A program made the translations under genes and the position numbers. Below the pieces are notes generated by a model that was given only the letters and a program-made list of their open reading frames with translations, did no database searches and was not told the DNA's origin. Shown piece after piece: positions 37,423 through 45,933 of a DNA stretch of 64,000 nucleotides. Each line of letters opens with the position of its first letter. Within the stretch, counting starts at the first letter, position 1. This stretch comes from Pleomorphochaeta sp. (lineage in GTDB: Bacteria > Spirochaetota > Spirochaetia > Sphaerochaetales > Sphaerochaetaceae), in contig JAQQAS010000037.1 of assembly GCA_028532815.1 (NCBI GenBank), forward strand, positions 62,001-126,000. Reading direction: 5' to 3'.

Positions 37423-38997
37423 ATGAAAAAAACTAATGTTGTATTCATTCTCTCTGATGATCATGGGCAATGGGCTGTAGGGGCATATGGGAATAAAGAG
37501 GTAAAAACTCCAAATTTAGATAGGTTGGCAAATGATGGGATTTTGTTTAACAATTTTTATTGTGTATCTCCTGTGTGCTCTCCTGCTAGGGCGTCTATCT
37601 TGACAGGTAAAATTCCTTCTCAACATGGAGTGCATGATTGGATTGGTAATGGATGTGTCAAAAAAGAAGATTATGAGAATATAAAGGTAAGTAAAAAAAG
37701 ATATATTGCATCTTTGGGAAGTGCTACTAATGAAGATTATCATAATGTGAGTGATGATGAAAAAGTTTTATATAAAAAAATTTCTCAATATAATTTTGTT
37801 AAACATGAAGTTAAAAAAACTATTCAGTATTTGAAAGATAGTGTAGCTTATACTGAATTATTGAGAGATAATGGATATGAGTGTGGTATTGTAGGAAAGT
37901 GGCATTTGGGAGATAGTGCAACCCCTCAAAAAGGGTTTTCTTTTTGGTCGGTAATCGGTAAAGGTGGCTGCATATACCATCTTCCAGATTTTTATCGAAA
38001 TGGTAAATTAGAAGTTAGTGATAAGTATATTACAGATACTATTACAGATGAGAGTATTTCATTTATTAAAAATTGTGTTGATAAGGATACTCCTTTTTGT
38101 ATTAATATCAATTATACAGCTCCCCATTCTCCTTGGATAAAAGAAGATCAACAAGAAGTAGTCTGGAACTCATATAATGATTGTAAATTCAAGAGTGTTA
38201 AGGATGAGGGCATTCATCCATGGCAAGTTGATAGAAGACATCCTGGATTTGATAATCAAGAAAAACGTAAATATATGTTACAAGGATATTATAGTGCAAT
38301 CACTTCAATGGATAATAATATAGGGAAATTAATTGAAGAATTAGAAAATTTAAATATTTTAGAAGATACAATTATTATTTTTACATCTGATAATGGAATG
38401 AATTTAGGACAACATGGTATTTGGGGTAAAGGTAATGGAACCTTTCCTATGAATTTTTATGATTCTAGTATTAAAGTCCCAACAATTATTTATAAAAAAT
38501 CATCATCGAAAAAAGGTGGTGTAAATAATAATATGTACAGCCATTATGATTTCTTTCCAACAATTTTAGATTGGTGTGATGTTGATTATAATTTGGATTC
38601 ATCTTATCCGGGTAAGAGTTTTGCTTCAATATTAGATTCTAATGATGATAAAGAAGATAATGTTTTAGTTGTTTTTGATGAATATGGTCCAAATAGGATG
38701 ATCAGAAATGATAGATTTAAACTTATTCATAGATACCCTTACGGTCCACATGAATTATATGATTTGCAAAATGATACAAATGAAGAAATTAATTTATATG
38801 ATGACAGTAAATATAAGGATATAATTATTGAACTTGAAAAGAGTTTAACTACCTGGTTTGCTAAATATACTAATAAAGAGGTGGATGGTTTATCTCTTGG
38901 TGTTAACGGTAATGGTCAATTTTGTGAAGTAGGGTGTAGAAGTGATGGAAAAAATCCTTTTAAAGGCTCTTTTCATCTTGATTTTGATACTATGTAA
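37423..38997 (+). CDS. Cytoplasmic Cys-type sulfatase (second)
   Basis: 524 residues. Signature Cys52-Ser-Pro-Ala-Arg56, to be converted to formylglycine; metal ligands in ILSDDHGQW and IFTSDNGMNLGQHG; substrate Lys/His in IVGKWHLG. No signal peptide. Co-transcribed with purine nucleoside phosphorylase and presumably under the Crp/Fnr-type regulator, the same likely control as the tct operon. Substrate unknown; the neighbour hints at a sulfated nucleoside or a sugar linked to nucleoside salvage, which is inference only. Confidence 0.92.
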   Translation: MKKTNVVFILSDDHGQWAVGAYGNKEVKTPNLDRLANDGILFNNFYCVSPVCSPARASILTGKIPSQHGVHDWIGNGCVKKEDYENIKVSKKRYIASLGSATNEDYHNVSDDEKVLYKKISQYNFVKHEVKKTIQYLKDSVAYTELLRDNGYECGIVGKWHLGDSATPQKGFSFWSVIGKGGCIYHLPDFYRNGKLEVSDKYITDTITDESISFIKNCVDKDTPFCININYTAPHSPWIKEDQQEVVWNSYNDCKFKSVKDEGIHPWQVDRRHPGFDNQEKRKYMLQGYYSAITSMDNNIGKLIEELENLNILEDTIIIFTSDNGMNLGQHGIWGKGNGTFPMNFYDSSIKVPTIIYKKSSSKKGGVNNNMYSHYDFFPTILDWCDVDYNLDSSYPGKSFASILDSNDDKEDNVLVVFDEYGPNRMIRNDRFKLIHRYPYGPHELYDLQNDTNEEINLYDDSKYKDIIIELEKSLTTWFAKYTNKEVDGLSLGVNGNGQFCEVGCRSDGKNPFKGSFHLDFDTM

Positions 38998-39004
38998 TTT
39001 TTAG

Positions 39005-39033
39005 GAGAAACCTGGATTAATTTCAGGTTTCTC
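39005..39033. terminator. Bidirectional terminator overlapping the end of padR
   Basis: GAGAAACCTG (39005-39014) pairs with CAGGTTTCTC (39024-39033). The last codons and stop of the minus-strand PadR gene lie inside the right arm. Confidence 0.8.
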
Positions 39034-39331
39034 TTATTTCGTTACTTAATTCTTTGATCTTTATAAGAGCTTCATTTAGAGTTTTCTCTCCATCTTTTGT
39101 TATAGTGTAATATTTTCTAATCTTGCCTTCAAATAATACTTTTTTACTTCTTATTAGAGAGCTCTTTTCCATTTTGTGGAAAATAGGATATAGGGTTCCA
39201 GCACTAATATCGTAACCATGGTGTTTTAATTCTTCTATCATCCAAGAACCATATATTGGTTCTTTTTTTGCATGATGTAATATATGTATTTCTATAAAGG
39301 CTAAAAATATTTTTCTAATTGGGTCTTGCAT
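39023..39331 (-). CDS. PadR-family transcriptional repressor
   Basis: 102 residues from the ATG at 39331, chosen because GGAG lies eight bases upstream; a longer frame to 39406 would run through the operator. Winged helix-turn-helix with the family landmarks YGSWMIEELKHHGYDISAGTLYPIFHKMEKSSLI and RKYYTITKDGEKTL. It is divergent from the metal-export operon fetAB, with tandem palindromes in the gap, and probably represses it and itself. Confidence 0.88.
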   Translation of the reverse strand: MQDPIRKIFLAFIEIHILHHAKKEPIYGSWMIEELKHHGYDISAGTLYPIFHKMEKSSLIRSKKVLFEGKIRKYYTITKDGEKTLNEALIKIKELSNEIRET

Positions 39332-39363
39332 TATCATATCTCCAATGTTAAGATAATTTATAT

Positions 39364-39394
39364 AATATCGAAAGTCGATATTGATTTTCAATAT
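39364..39394. promoter_or_regulatory. Tandem overlapping palindromes between padR and fetA
   Basis: AATATCGA-AAG-TCGATATT (39364-39382) overlaps ATATTGA-TTT-TCAATAT (39378-39394). Arms are eight and seven bases with three-base centres. Likely binding sites for two PadR dimers. Confidence 0.6.
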
Positions 39395-39459
39395 TGATAG
39401 ATTCATGATAACCTCAATGTATTAGTTTGTCAAATTGGTCTATTAACAAAGGATAATTT

Positions 39460-40071
39460 ATGAATACTTTAGAACTAGTAAATATAAATCTTAAATTTAA
39501 TAATAAGGAAATTTTAAAAAATTTCTCATTAACTATTAATTCAAAAGATAAGATTTTAATAAGTGCAAATTCTGGTAAAGGTAAATCAACTTTACTTAAA
39601 TTATTATTGGGTTTTGAAGTTCAAGATAGTGGAAAGTATTTAATTGATGGTAAAGCTATAAAAGAATATAGTTTTTTTGAGGTTAGAAAAATATTTTCTT
39701 ATGTCGATCAAGATGTTTCTCTCAGAAAAATTAAGTCTAGAGATTATATAGAAGAAATATCTAAGTTTAATGGTAATAATTTAACTTCTTCAATTGATAC
39801 AGAATTATGTAAATATTTTGAATTCGATCTAAGTCTTTTGGATAAAAATATTCAAAAATTATCTGGTGGAGAAAGAGCACGTTTGGCAATTATTATTGCA
39901 ATTATGTTAAAAAGGCCTTTTTACCTCTTAGATGAAGTTACTGCCGCATTAGATTCAAACTTAAAATCTAAGGTTGTAAGTTATTTTAATAATTGTGAAG
40001 AGGGTGTTATTGTAATAAGTCATGATGATATTTGGATGAAAGATACTAATTTTAGGAAGGTAAGTTTATGA
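39460..40071 (+). CDS. fetA: ABC ATPase of a FetAB-type metal exporter
   Basis: 203 residues, a compact ABC ATPase: Walker A region ANSGKGKST (first Gly replaced by Ala), signature LSGGERARLAI, Walker B FYLLDEVTAALD and switch His in VISHDD. The short length and partnership with an UPF0014 permease identify FetA/YbbL, which in E. coli helps export iron. It overlaps the permease gene by four bases. Confidence 0.88.
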   Translation: MNTLELVNINLKFNNKEILKNFSLTINSKDKILISANSGKGKSTLLKLLLGFEVQDSGKYLIDGKAIKEYSFFEVRKIFSYVDQDVSLRKIKSRDYIEEISKFNGNNLTSSIDTELCKYFEFDLSLLDKNIQKLSGGERARLAIIIAIMLKRPFYLLDEVTAALDSNLKSKVVSYFNNCEEGVIVISHDDIWMKDTNFRKVSL

Positions 40072-40838
40072 GTAATCAAATAAGCTATCTTGGAATTTTT
40101 TATTTAATTTTATTAATAATTCCCACCTTATATATAAACTATATTTTAAGTGTGAAAATGAATAAGAGAATTCTCATCTCTGTAGTTAGAATGATTATTC
40201 AATTAAGTCTTGTCGGTCTTTATCTCCAATATATATTTGATTTAAATAATCAAATACTAAATGTTACATATATTTTGATTATGATGCTTGTTGCATCTAT
40301 ATCCATTACTAATTCAACTCCTCTAAAAAAGAAGAAGTTGTATTTTCCAATTTTTATATCCATGGTAATTCCAAATTTGTTTATGGTCCTATTCTTTAAT
40401 AAAATGGTTATTAACTTAAATAATATATTTGATGCTCGTTATATAATAACCATTGGTGGAATGCTTTTAGGTAATGTTTTAAGTGGGGATATTGTTGGTT
40501 TAAATTCATTTTTTAAAGACATTGAGGATAATAAAAAGATTATAAACTATGATCTAGCATTAGGGGCTAGTTTAAATCAAGCTCTAAAACCATACGTAAA
40601 AAATTCTTTAACTTCTTCTATAACGCCAACTGTCTCTTCAATGGCAACAATTGGTCTAGTATCTCTACCTGGAATGATGACAGGTCAAATCTTAGGTGGA
40701 AGTGTTCCTTTAGAAGCTATAATGTATCAAATTGCAATTATGATTGCAATTTATGTAACTAGATATTTTAATATTCTCAGTTCTATTTATATTACTAATA
40801 AATATATTTTTGATAATAGAGGGCAAATGTACTGTTAA
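40068..40838 (+). CDS. fetB: UPF0014/FetB-family membrane protein
   Basis: 256 residues with about seven membrane segments. ISVVRMIIQLSLVGLYLQYIF, ITIGGMLLGNVLSG and the C-terminal VSLPGMMTGQILGGSVPLEAIMYQIAIM are characteristic of UPF0014 (FetB/YbbM). With FetA it forms an exporter tied to iron and peroxide resistance. The ATGA overlap with fetA implies translational coupling. Likely regulated by the divergent PadR protein. Confidence 0.93.
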   Translation: MSNQISYLGIFYLILLIIPTLYINYILSVKMNKRILISVVRMIIQLSLVGLYLQYIFDLNNQILNVTYILIMMLVASISITNSTPLKKKKLYFPIFISMVIPNLFMVLFFNKMVINLNNIFDARYIITIGGMLLGNVLSGDIVGLNSFFKDIEDNKKIINYDLALGASLNQALKPYVKNSLTSSITPTVSSMATIGLVSLPGMMTGQILGGSVPLEAIMYQIAIMIAIYVTRYFNILSSIYITNKYIFDNRGQMYC

Positions 40839-41129
40839 CAAGTTGAATCTTTAGTAGTAGAATACTTAGTGATATTTAATAAATATTATTTATAATTTTA
40901 TTATTTAATATATTTTGTGCACATTTATACGGAAATTGCATATTTAATTTTGTCTAAATTATAATAGACATAATAAGAATTATTTGTGTAATATTTGCGT
41001 AATTTGTTATTATAAAACAGGTTAATTTTAGTTTTTTTATGTTTTATTTGAAAATAAGTTGAATGTTTATGCAATTTATTGTATATATAATTCAATAATA
41101 TTTATAAAAAATATTGTTAAATCTCGCTT
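40839..41129 (+). promoter_or_regulatory. liv promoter region and long untranslated leader
   Basis: No gene in this interval. TTGCAT (40936-40941), 18 bp and TATAAT (40960-40965) form a fair promoter; the -10 lies inside an inverted repeat TGTCTA-N8-TAGACA (40951-40970) that could be an operator. A start near 40972 leaves a leader of about 200 bases. No known riboswitch fold was recognised. Confidence 0.4.
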
Positions 41130-41168
41130 AGGAGGAAAACTAAGTTTAAACTTAGTATATAGAACACA
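41130..41168 (+). promoter_or_regulatory. Shine-Dalgarno and start codon of livJ separated by an 18-bp palindrome
   Basis: A strong AGGAGG (41130-41135) is 33 bases before the livJ ATG, far too distant for normal initiation. Between them lies the perfect palindrome ACTAAGTTTAAACTTAGT (41139-41156). If it folds, the effective distance falls to about 15 bases. An in-frame TAG at 41160-41162 excludes an earlier start. Confidence 0.65.
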
Positions 41169-42332
41169 ATGAAAAAAAGTTTATTAACTGTATTAGCAAT
41201 TGTAATGATTGCTCCTGCTTTTGTTTTTGCACAAGGTGACAAAGAAGAAGCTTACAATGTTGGATTTATTGGTCCAATGACTGGTGATTACGCTAACTAT
41301 GGTATTTTATGTAATAATAGTGCAGTCCTAGCTGTTGAAAAATTCAATGAAGCTGGAGGAATTAATGGAACTCCTGTTACATTAATTACAGAAGATTCAG
41401 AAGGTACTATTGAAAAAGCATCTTCAAGTATTGAAAAATTATCAAGTACTGATAATATTTTAGCTCTTGTTGGTCCTATTTTCACAGGTTCAACATTCTC
41501 TGTAGCTGATAGATGTCAAAATGAAGGTATCCCTTTAATTACTCCTTCTGCAACACATGCTGATATTACAAAAACTGGTGATATGATTTTCAGAACTGTA
41601 GTATCTGATGGTTTGCAAGGAGAGGTTGCAGGTCATTATTTCTATGAAGTTTTAGGACACAGAAAATTAGCAGTTTTATATGCAAAGAATGACTATTCTC
41701 AAGGTTTATATGAAAGCATGAGTGCTACATTTGAATCTTTAGGTGGTGAAATTGTTGCAGCTGAAACTTGTTTAGTTGGTGATAAAGATTTTAAAACTCA
41801 ATTAACAAAGATCAAAGCCGCTCAACCAGATGCAATTTATATTCCTAACTACACAGTAGAAATGGCTCAAATTCTTGAACAAGCAGCTCAATTGAGCGTT
41901 GGTGCTCCATTTGTTTCTTGTGATGGTTTCTCAAACCCTGAAATTTATAACTTAGCTGGTGCATATACTGACGGTGTTGTTTATGTTGGTCCTGCAAAAG
42001 TTGAAGCAAGTGATGCTTTCAATGAGTTTGCTGAAGAATATAAGAGTGTTTATGGAATCGAACCAGATTCATTTGCTATCAATGCTTATGATGGTGCTAA
42101 TATCATTCTTAATGCTATTAAAACAGCAGCTGCAGATGGTAAAGCAACAAGACAAGAAGTTAGAGATGCAATTGCAGCAACTAAGGATTATGAAGGCGTT
42201 GGTGGAATTATCAACTTTGCTGAAAATGGTGACTTAGTAGCTTATCAAGGTGTTTACAAAGTTAATGGAACTACTCCTGAATATTTAGGTGCTTTCCAAG
42301 TTGTAAATGGTAAATTAGTAAAAGTAGACTAA
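41169..42332 (+). CDS. livJ: Branched-chain amino acid-type binding protein LivJ
   Basis: 387 residues with a signal peptide ending VFAQG. Periplasmic binding type I fold of the Leu/Ile/Val family: VGFIGPMTGDYANYGILCNNSAVLAVEKFNEAGGINGTPV and later VSCDGFSNPEIYNLAGAYTDGVVYVGP. First gene of livJHMGF. Ligand may be branched-chain amino acids or another amide or amino acid, as this family is broad. Its start is unusual, with a palindrome between ribosome-binding site and ATG, and a strong hairpin follows the stop. Confidence 0.92.
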   Translation: MKKSLLTVLAIVMIAPAFVFAQGDKEEAYNVGFIGPMTGDYANYGILCNNSAVLAVEKFNEAGGINGTPVTLITEDSEGTIEKASSSIEKLSSTDNILALVGPIFTGSTFSVADRCQNEGIPLITPSATHADITKTGDMIFRTVVSDGLQGEVAGHYFYEVLGHRKLAVLYAKNDYSQGLYESMSATFESLGGEIVAAETCLVGDKDFKTQLTKIKAAQPDAIYIPNYTVEMAQILEQAAQLSVGAPFVSCDGFSNPEIYNLAGAYTDGVVYVGPAKVEASDAFNEFAEEYKSVYGIEPDSFAINAYDGANIILNAIKTAAADGKATRQEVRDAIAATKDYEGVGGIINFAENGDLVAYQGVYKVNGTTPEYLGAFQVVNGKLVKVD

Positions 42333-42355
42333 AATAAAATTACTTATATAACTTT

Positions 42356-42376
42356 AGCCGGCTTTATAAGCCGGCT
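42356..42376 (+). terminator. Hairpin between livJ and livH
   Basis: AGCCGGCTT (42356-42364) pairs with AAGCCGGCT (42368-42376), a GC-rich stem rare in this sequence. Only a short T-run follows, so it likely lowers expression of the permeases relative to the binding protein. Confidence 0.75.
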
Positions 42377-42428
42377 TTGAGTTTAAAAATAATAGAAAAA
42401 TAATAAAGATAATATAAGGAGACCCAGC

Positions 42429-43349
42429 GTGGGATCACTTTCAGAATTTTTCCAACATTTTGTAAATGGACTAACCTTAGGTGGCGTTTATGCATTAATC
42501 GCACTAGGGTACACCATGGTATATGGGATACTTAAGTTTATCAACTTTGCCCATGGTGATGTTCTTATGGTTGGTGCTTACATTGGTTTATTTGTTTTTG
42601 ATGCTTTGAGAGGAAGTGCACCATTAGGTGCTTGGACTTTTATAGCATTTTTCCTTGCTATGTTGATATCAATGGTACTAACAGCTGCATTGGGAGTTGT
42701 AATCGAAAGAGTTGCTTATAAACCTTTAAGGAAAGCATCAAGATTAGCCCCTCTATTATCAGCTATTGGTGTATCATTTATTTTATCAAACAGTGCAGCA
42801 TGGGCTTGGGGAACTCAAAGTAGAAAATTGAATTACCCCTTTGATAATACTCCATTTGAAATTGGTGGTGTAGTTATTACTCCTCACCAAGTTCTAGTTT
42901 TAGTTGTTTCTATCTTAATGATGGTTGCACTAAAAGTCTTTGTAGATAGATCTAGAATGGGTAAAGCTATGAGAGCTACTAGTTTAGATCAAGATACAGC
43001 AAGACTTATGGGTATTAATGTTAACGTTGTAATTAGTTTAACTTTTGCTATCGGTTCAGCATTAGCTGCCGCAGGTGGTATGTTAATTGCTTTAGATTTT
43101 AAAGCATATCCAACAATGGGTATGATGTTAGGTCTAAAAGCTTTCGTAGCAGCCGTTGTCGGAGGTATAGGAAATATAGGTGGAGCTATGTTAGGTGGTA
43201 TTACTCTTGGTTTATTAGAAACCTTTGGAGTAGCTGTCTTCGGAATTCCACAAGCAATGAAAGATACCATTTCATTTGCTGTATTAATTATAGTATTACT
43301 AGTTAGACCACAAGGTTTACTTGGTAAAGTAGTAAGGGAGAAAGTATAA
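42429..43349 (+). CDS. livH: Branched-chain amino acid ABC permease LivH
   Basis: 306 residues from a GTG at 42429 with AAGGAGAC upstream. About eight membrane segments; LGYTMVYGILKFINFAHGDVLMVGAY is the LivH hallmark, and AATSLDQDTARLMGI-like (RATSLDQDTARLMGINVNVVI) the ATPase-contact loop. It shares one base with livM (TAATGG). Pairs with LivM as the channel. Confidence 0.94.
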   Translation: MGSLSEFFQHFVNGLTLGGVYALIALGYTMVYGILKFINFAHGDVLMVGAYIGLFVFDALRGSAPLGAWTFIAFFLAMLISMVLTAALGVVIERVAYKPLRKASRLAPLLSAIGVSFILSNSAAWAWGTQSRKLNYPFDNTPFEIGGVVITPHQVLVLVVSILMMVALKVFVDRSRMGKAMRATSLDQDTARLMGINVNVVISLTFAIGSALAAAGGMLIALDFKAYPTMGMMLGLKAFVAAVVGGIGNIGGAMLGGITLGLLETFGVAVFGIPQAMKDTISFAVLIIVLLVRPQGLLGKVVREKV

Positions 43350-44263
43350 TGGTTAATTTTTTCTTACTTATTTTAATATATAGTGGCATTTATGCCTTAA
43401 TGGCTATCGGACAGAACTTGATAACAGGTTATACCGGTATGTTAAGTCTTTGCCAAGCTGGATTTTTTGCAATTGGATCTTATGTAACTGCAATACTAGC
43501 TACATCGCTAGGTTGGTCTTTATGGGCAACTCTACCTGTTGCAGCTCTTTTATCTGCTATGTTTGGTGTTTTAATAGGACTTCCTACATTGAGATTAAAA
43601 GGCGATTATCTGGCAATTGCTACTTTGGGATTTGGTGAAATCGTTAGAAACGTATTAAATAACTGGGATAGCCTTACAGGTGGTCCTATGGGAATCCAAC
43701 GAATTCCTATGGCAACAATTTTTTCTTTCACAATCAATCCATATAAAAAATGGGCATTCCTTGCATTAGTAATTCTAATTGTTGTTATTTCTTATTATTT
43801 ATTTGAAAGATTAGGCAGATCTAGAATGGGAAGAGCTTTACAAGCTATTAGAGATGATGAAATTGCTGCAGCCTCAATGGGTATTAATGTTACAAAATAT
43901 AAAGTTTGGGCATTTGCTATTGGAGCTTCTGTTGCTGGTATTGCTGGCTCTCTTCAATCAGTATTCTCCTTATCTGTTACTCCTAATTCATACACATTTA
44001 TGGTATCCATTATGGTATTATGTATGGTTGTTCTAGGTGGTATGGGAAATTTTGCTGCTGTAATTTTAGGTGCATTTATTATTCAATTAATAAGTTATTT
44101 CCCTCAGTTAACTGGCCTTTCAAGTGTAATTCCTCCACAATTCAAACAAATTTTATTTGGTTTAATATTGGTAGTTATGATGATTTGGAGACCTCAAGGT
44201 ATTATTGGGGTTAGAAGTTATAGAGTTGGCCAAAAAAAATCAAAAGCTAAGGGGGCAAAATAA
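43349..44263 (+). CDS. livM: Branched-chain amino acid ABC permease LivM
   Basis: 304 residues with about eight membrane segments. NLITGYTGMLSLCQAGFFAIGSY and the coupling loop RSRMGRALQAIRDDEIAAASMGIN mark LivM. Its stop overlaps the livG start, so the operon is tightly coupled. The Lys-rich C-terminus lies in the cytoplasm. Confidence 0.94.
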   Translation: MVNFFLLILIYSGIYALMAIGQNLITGYTGMLSLCQAGFFAIGSYVTAILATSLGWSLWATLPVAALLSAMFGVLIGLPTLRLKGDYLAIATLGFGEIVRNVLNNWDSLTGGPMGIQRIPMATIFSFTINPYKKWAFLALVILIVVISYYLFERLGRSRMGRALQAIRDDEIAAASMGINVTKYKVWAFAIGASVAGIAGSLQSVFSLSVTPNSYTFMVSIMVLCMVVLGGMGNFAAVILGAFIIQLISYFPQLTGLSSVIPPQFKQILFGLILVVMMIWRPQGIIGVRSYRVGQKKSKAKGAK

Positions 44264-45039
44264 TGAAGTTATTACAAACTGAAAAATTGACCCGTGCTTA
44301 TGGTGGGGTTATGGCTGTAAATGAAGTAGATTTTTCTGCGCAAGAAGGATTAATTACTGGATTAATTGGACCAAATGGTGCTGGTAAAACTACCTTATTT
44401 AATAATATGACAGGGCTAGATATTCCAACAGAGGGTAAAGTATTCTTTGATGAAAAAGAAATTACAGGCTTTCCAAGTCATAAAATTGCAAGATTAGGAA
44501 TTGCTAGAACTTTCCAAAATATTAGATTGTTTAAAGAAATGAGTGTTATTGAAAATGTAATGATTGGAAGACACTTTATGACAGGTGAAAGTCCTCATAA
44601 AAAAAGATTAACCAATATGTTTAAATCATATTTCTTTATGGAAAGTGAAGAAGCATTAATGCTAGAAAATGCACATAAATGGTTAAACTTTTTTGATATG
44701 GATGAATTTGCTAATGAAGATGCTAAGAACTTACCTTATGGAAGACAGAGAGAACTAGAAATAGCTAGGGCTTTAGCTTCAAATCCTAAAATATTGTTTC
44801 TTGATGAACCAGCTGCTGGTATGAACCCTCAAGAAACTGAACACTTAATGGATACTATTAGAAAGATTCGTGATACTGGAGTAACTGTTGTATTAATTGA
44901 ACATGATATGAAATTGGTAATGAGTATTTGTGATAACATTACTGTTTTAAACTATGGTCAAAAAATTGCTCAAGGAACTCCTAAAGAAATTAAAAATAAT
45001 CCTTTAGTAATTGAAGCTTATTTAGGTAAGGAGGAATAA
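44263..45039 (+). CDS. livG: Branched-chain amino acid ABC ATPase LivG
   Basis: 258 residues. Walker A GPNGAGKTT, Q-loop in RTFQNIRLF, signature LPYGRQRELEIARAL (the usual LivG variant of LSGG), Walker B ILFLDEPAAGMN and switch His in IEHDM. GlnGly-rich insert typical of LivG. AAGGGGG before the ATG. Works with LivF as heterodimer. Confidence 0.95.
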   Translation: MKLLQTEKLTRAYGGVMAVNEVDFSAQEGLITGLIGPNGAGKTTLFNNMTGLDIPTEGKVFFDEKEITGFPSHKIARLGIARTFQNIRLFKEMSVIENVMIGRHFMTGESPHKKRLTNMFKSYFFMESEEALMLENAHKWLNFFDMDEFANEDAKNLPYGRQRELEIARALASNPKILFLDEPAAGMNPQETEHLMDTIRKIRDTGVTVVLIEHDMKLVMSICDNITVLNYGQKIAQGTPKEIKNNPLVIEAYLGKEE

Positions 45040-45040
45040 G

Positions 45041-45772
45041 GTGGCTTTATTAAATATTGACAATATTAGTGTTTCTTATGGCTCAATTAAAGCCCTAAAA
45101 CAAGTTTCAATGCATGTTAATGAAGGTGATATTGTGAGTTTGATTGGGGCAAATGGTGCTGGTAAAAGCACTTTGCTTAAAGCTATAGTTGGATTAGAAC
45201 CTTTAGTTGAAGGCTCCATTACTTTTGAAGATGAAATCATTTGTTGTGATACTGTTTCAAAAAGTGTTCCAACTGAAAAAATTGCAAAAAAAGGTATTGC
45301 TCTAGTTCCTGAAGGAAGAAGAGTTTTTGCTGATATGAGTGTAGAAGAAAATCTAGATATGGGAGCTTTTTTAATTAGAGATGAAGAAGTAATTAGAAAA
45401 AAGAAAGAAGAAATGTATGATTTCTTCCCAATTTTAGGTGCTAGACGAAAGCAAAAAACTAGATCTCTTTCTGGAGGGGAGCAACAGATGATGGCTATAG
45501 CTAGAGCTTTGATGAGTTCTCCTAGAATGATTCTTTTAGATGAACCAGGCTTAGGTCTTGCTCCATTAATCATTCAAGATATCTTTGATAAAATTGCATA
45601 TATTAATAAAAGTGAAAACGTAACTGTATTCTTGGTTGAGCAAAATGCTAGAATGGCATTAAAAGCATCAACAGAAGGTTATGTAATGGAGAATGGGAGA
45701 ATTGTTTTATCAGGATCTTCAAAAGATTTATTAAATAATGATAGTGTTCAAAGTGCTTATCTTGGTGCTTAA
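45041..45772 (+). CDS. livF: Branched-chain amino acid ABC ATPase LivF
   Basis: 243 residues from a GTG at 45041 with AAGGAGG seven bases upstream. Walker A GANGAGKST, signature LSGGEQQMMAIARAL, Walker B MILLDEPGLGLAP and the Gln/Asn variant switch EQNARMALK typical of LivF. Last gene of the operon; a good terminator follows. Confidence 0.95.
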   Translation: MALLNIDNISVSYGSIKALKQVSMHVNEGDIVSLIGANGAGKSTLLKAIVGLEPLVEGSITFEDEIICCDTVSKSVPTEKIAKKGIALVPEGRRVFADMSVEENLDMGAFLIRDEEVIRKKKEEMYDFFPILGARRKQKTRSLSGGEQQMMAIARALMSSPRMILLDEPGLGLAPLIIQDIFDKIAYINKSENVTVFLVEQNARMALKASTEGYVMENGRIVLSGSSKDLLNNDSVQSAYLGA

Positions 45773-45807
45773 TTAATTAATAATAAACACATAATTTTTA
45801 TAAATAG

Positions 45808-45834
45808 CTCACCTTTTAAGGTGAGTTTTTTATT
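45808..45834 (+). terminator. liv operon terminator
   Basis: CTCACCTT (45808-45815) pairs with AAGGTGAG (45818-45825), followed by TTTTTTATTT. Confidence 0.88.
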
Positions 45835-45933
45835 TAAAAAAAGAACTAAACCAATAAAATACATTATCAGTTTAGTTCAAGTATCAATTAAAAAAATTAC
45901 GCTATGTTATTTATAATTTTTTTCAGTACATTA

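Noticed and set aside
45076-45573. 165-residue minus-strand frame opposite livF
   Set aside because: Antisense shadow of the ABC ATPase; its composition mirrors the ATPase codons.
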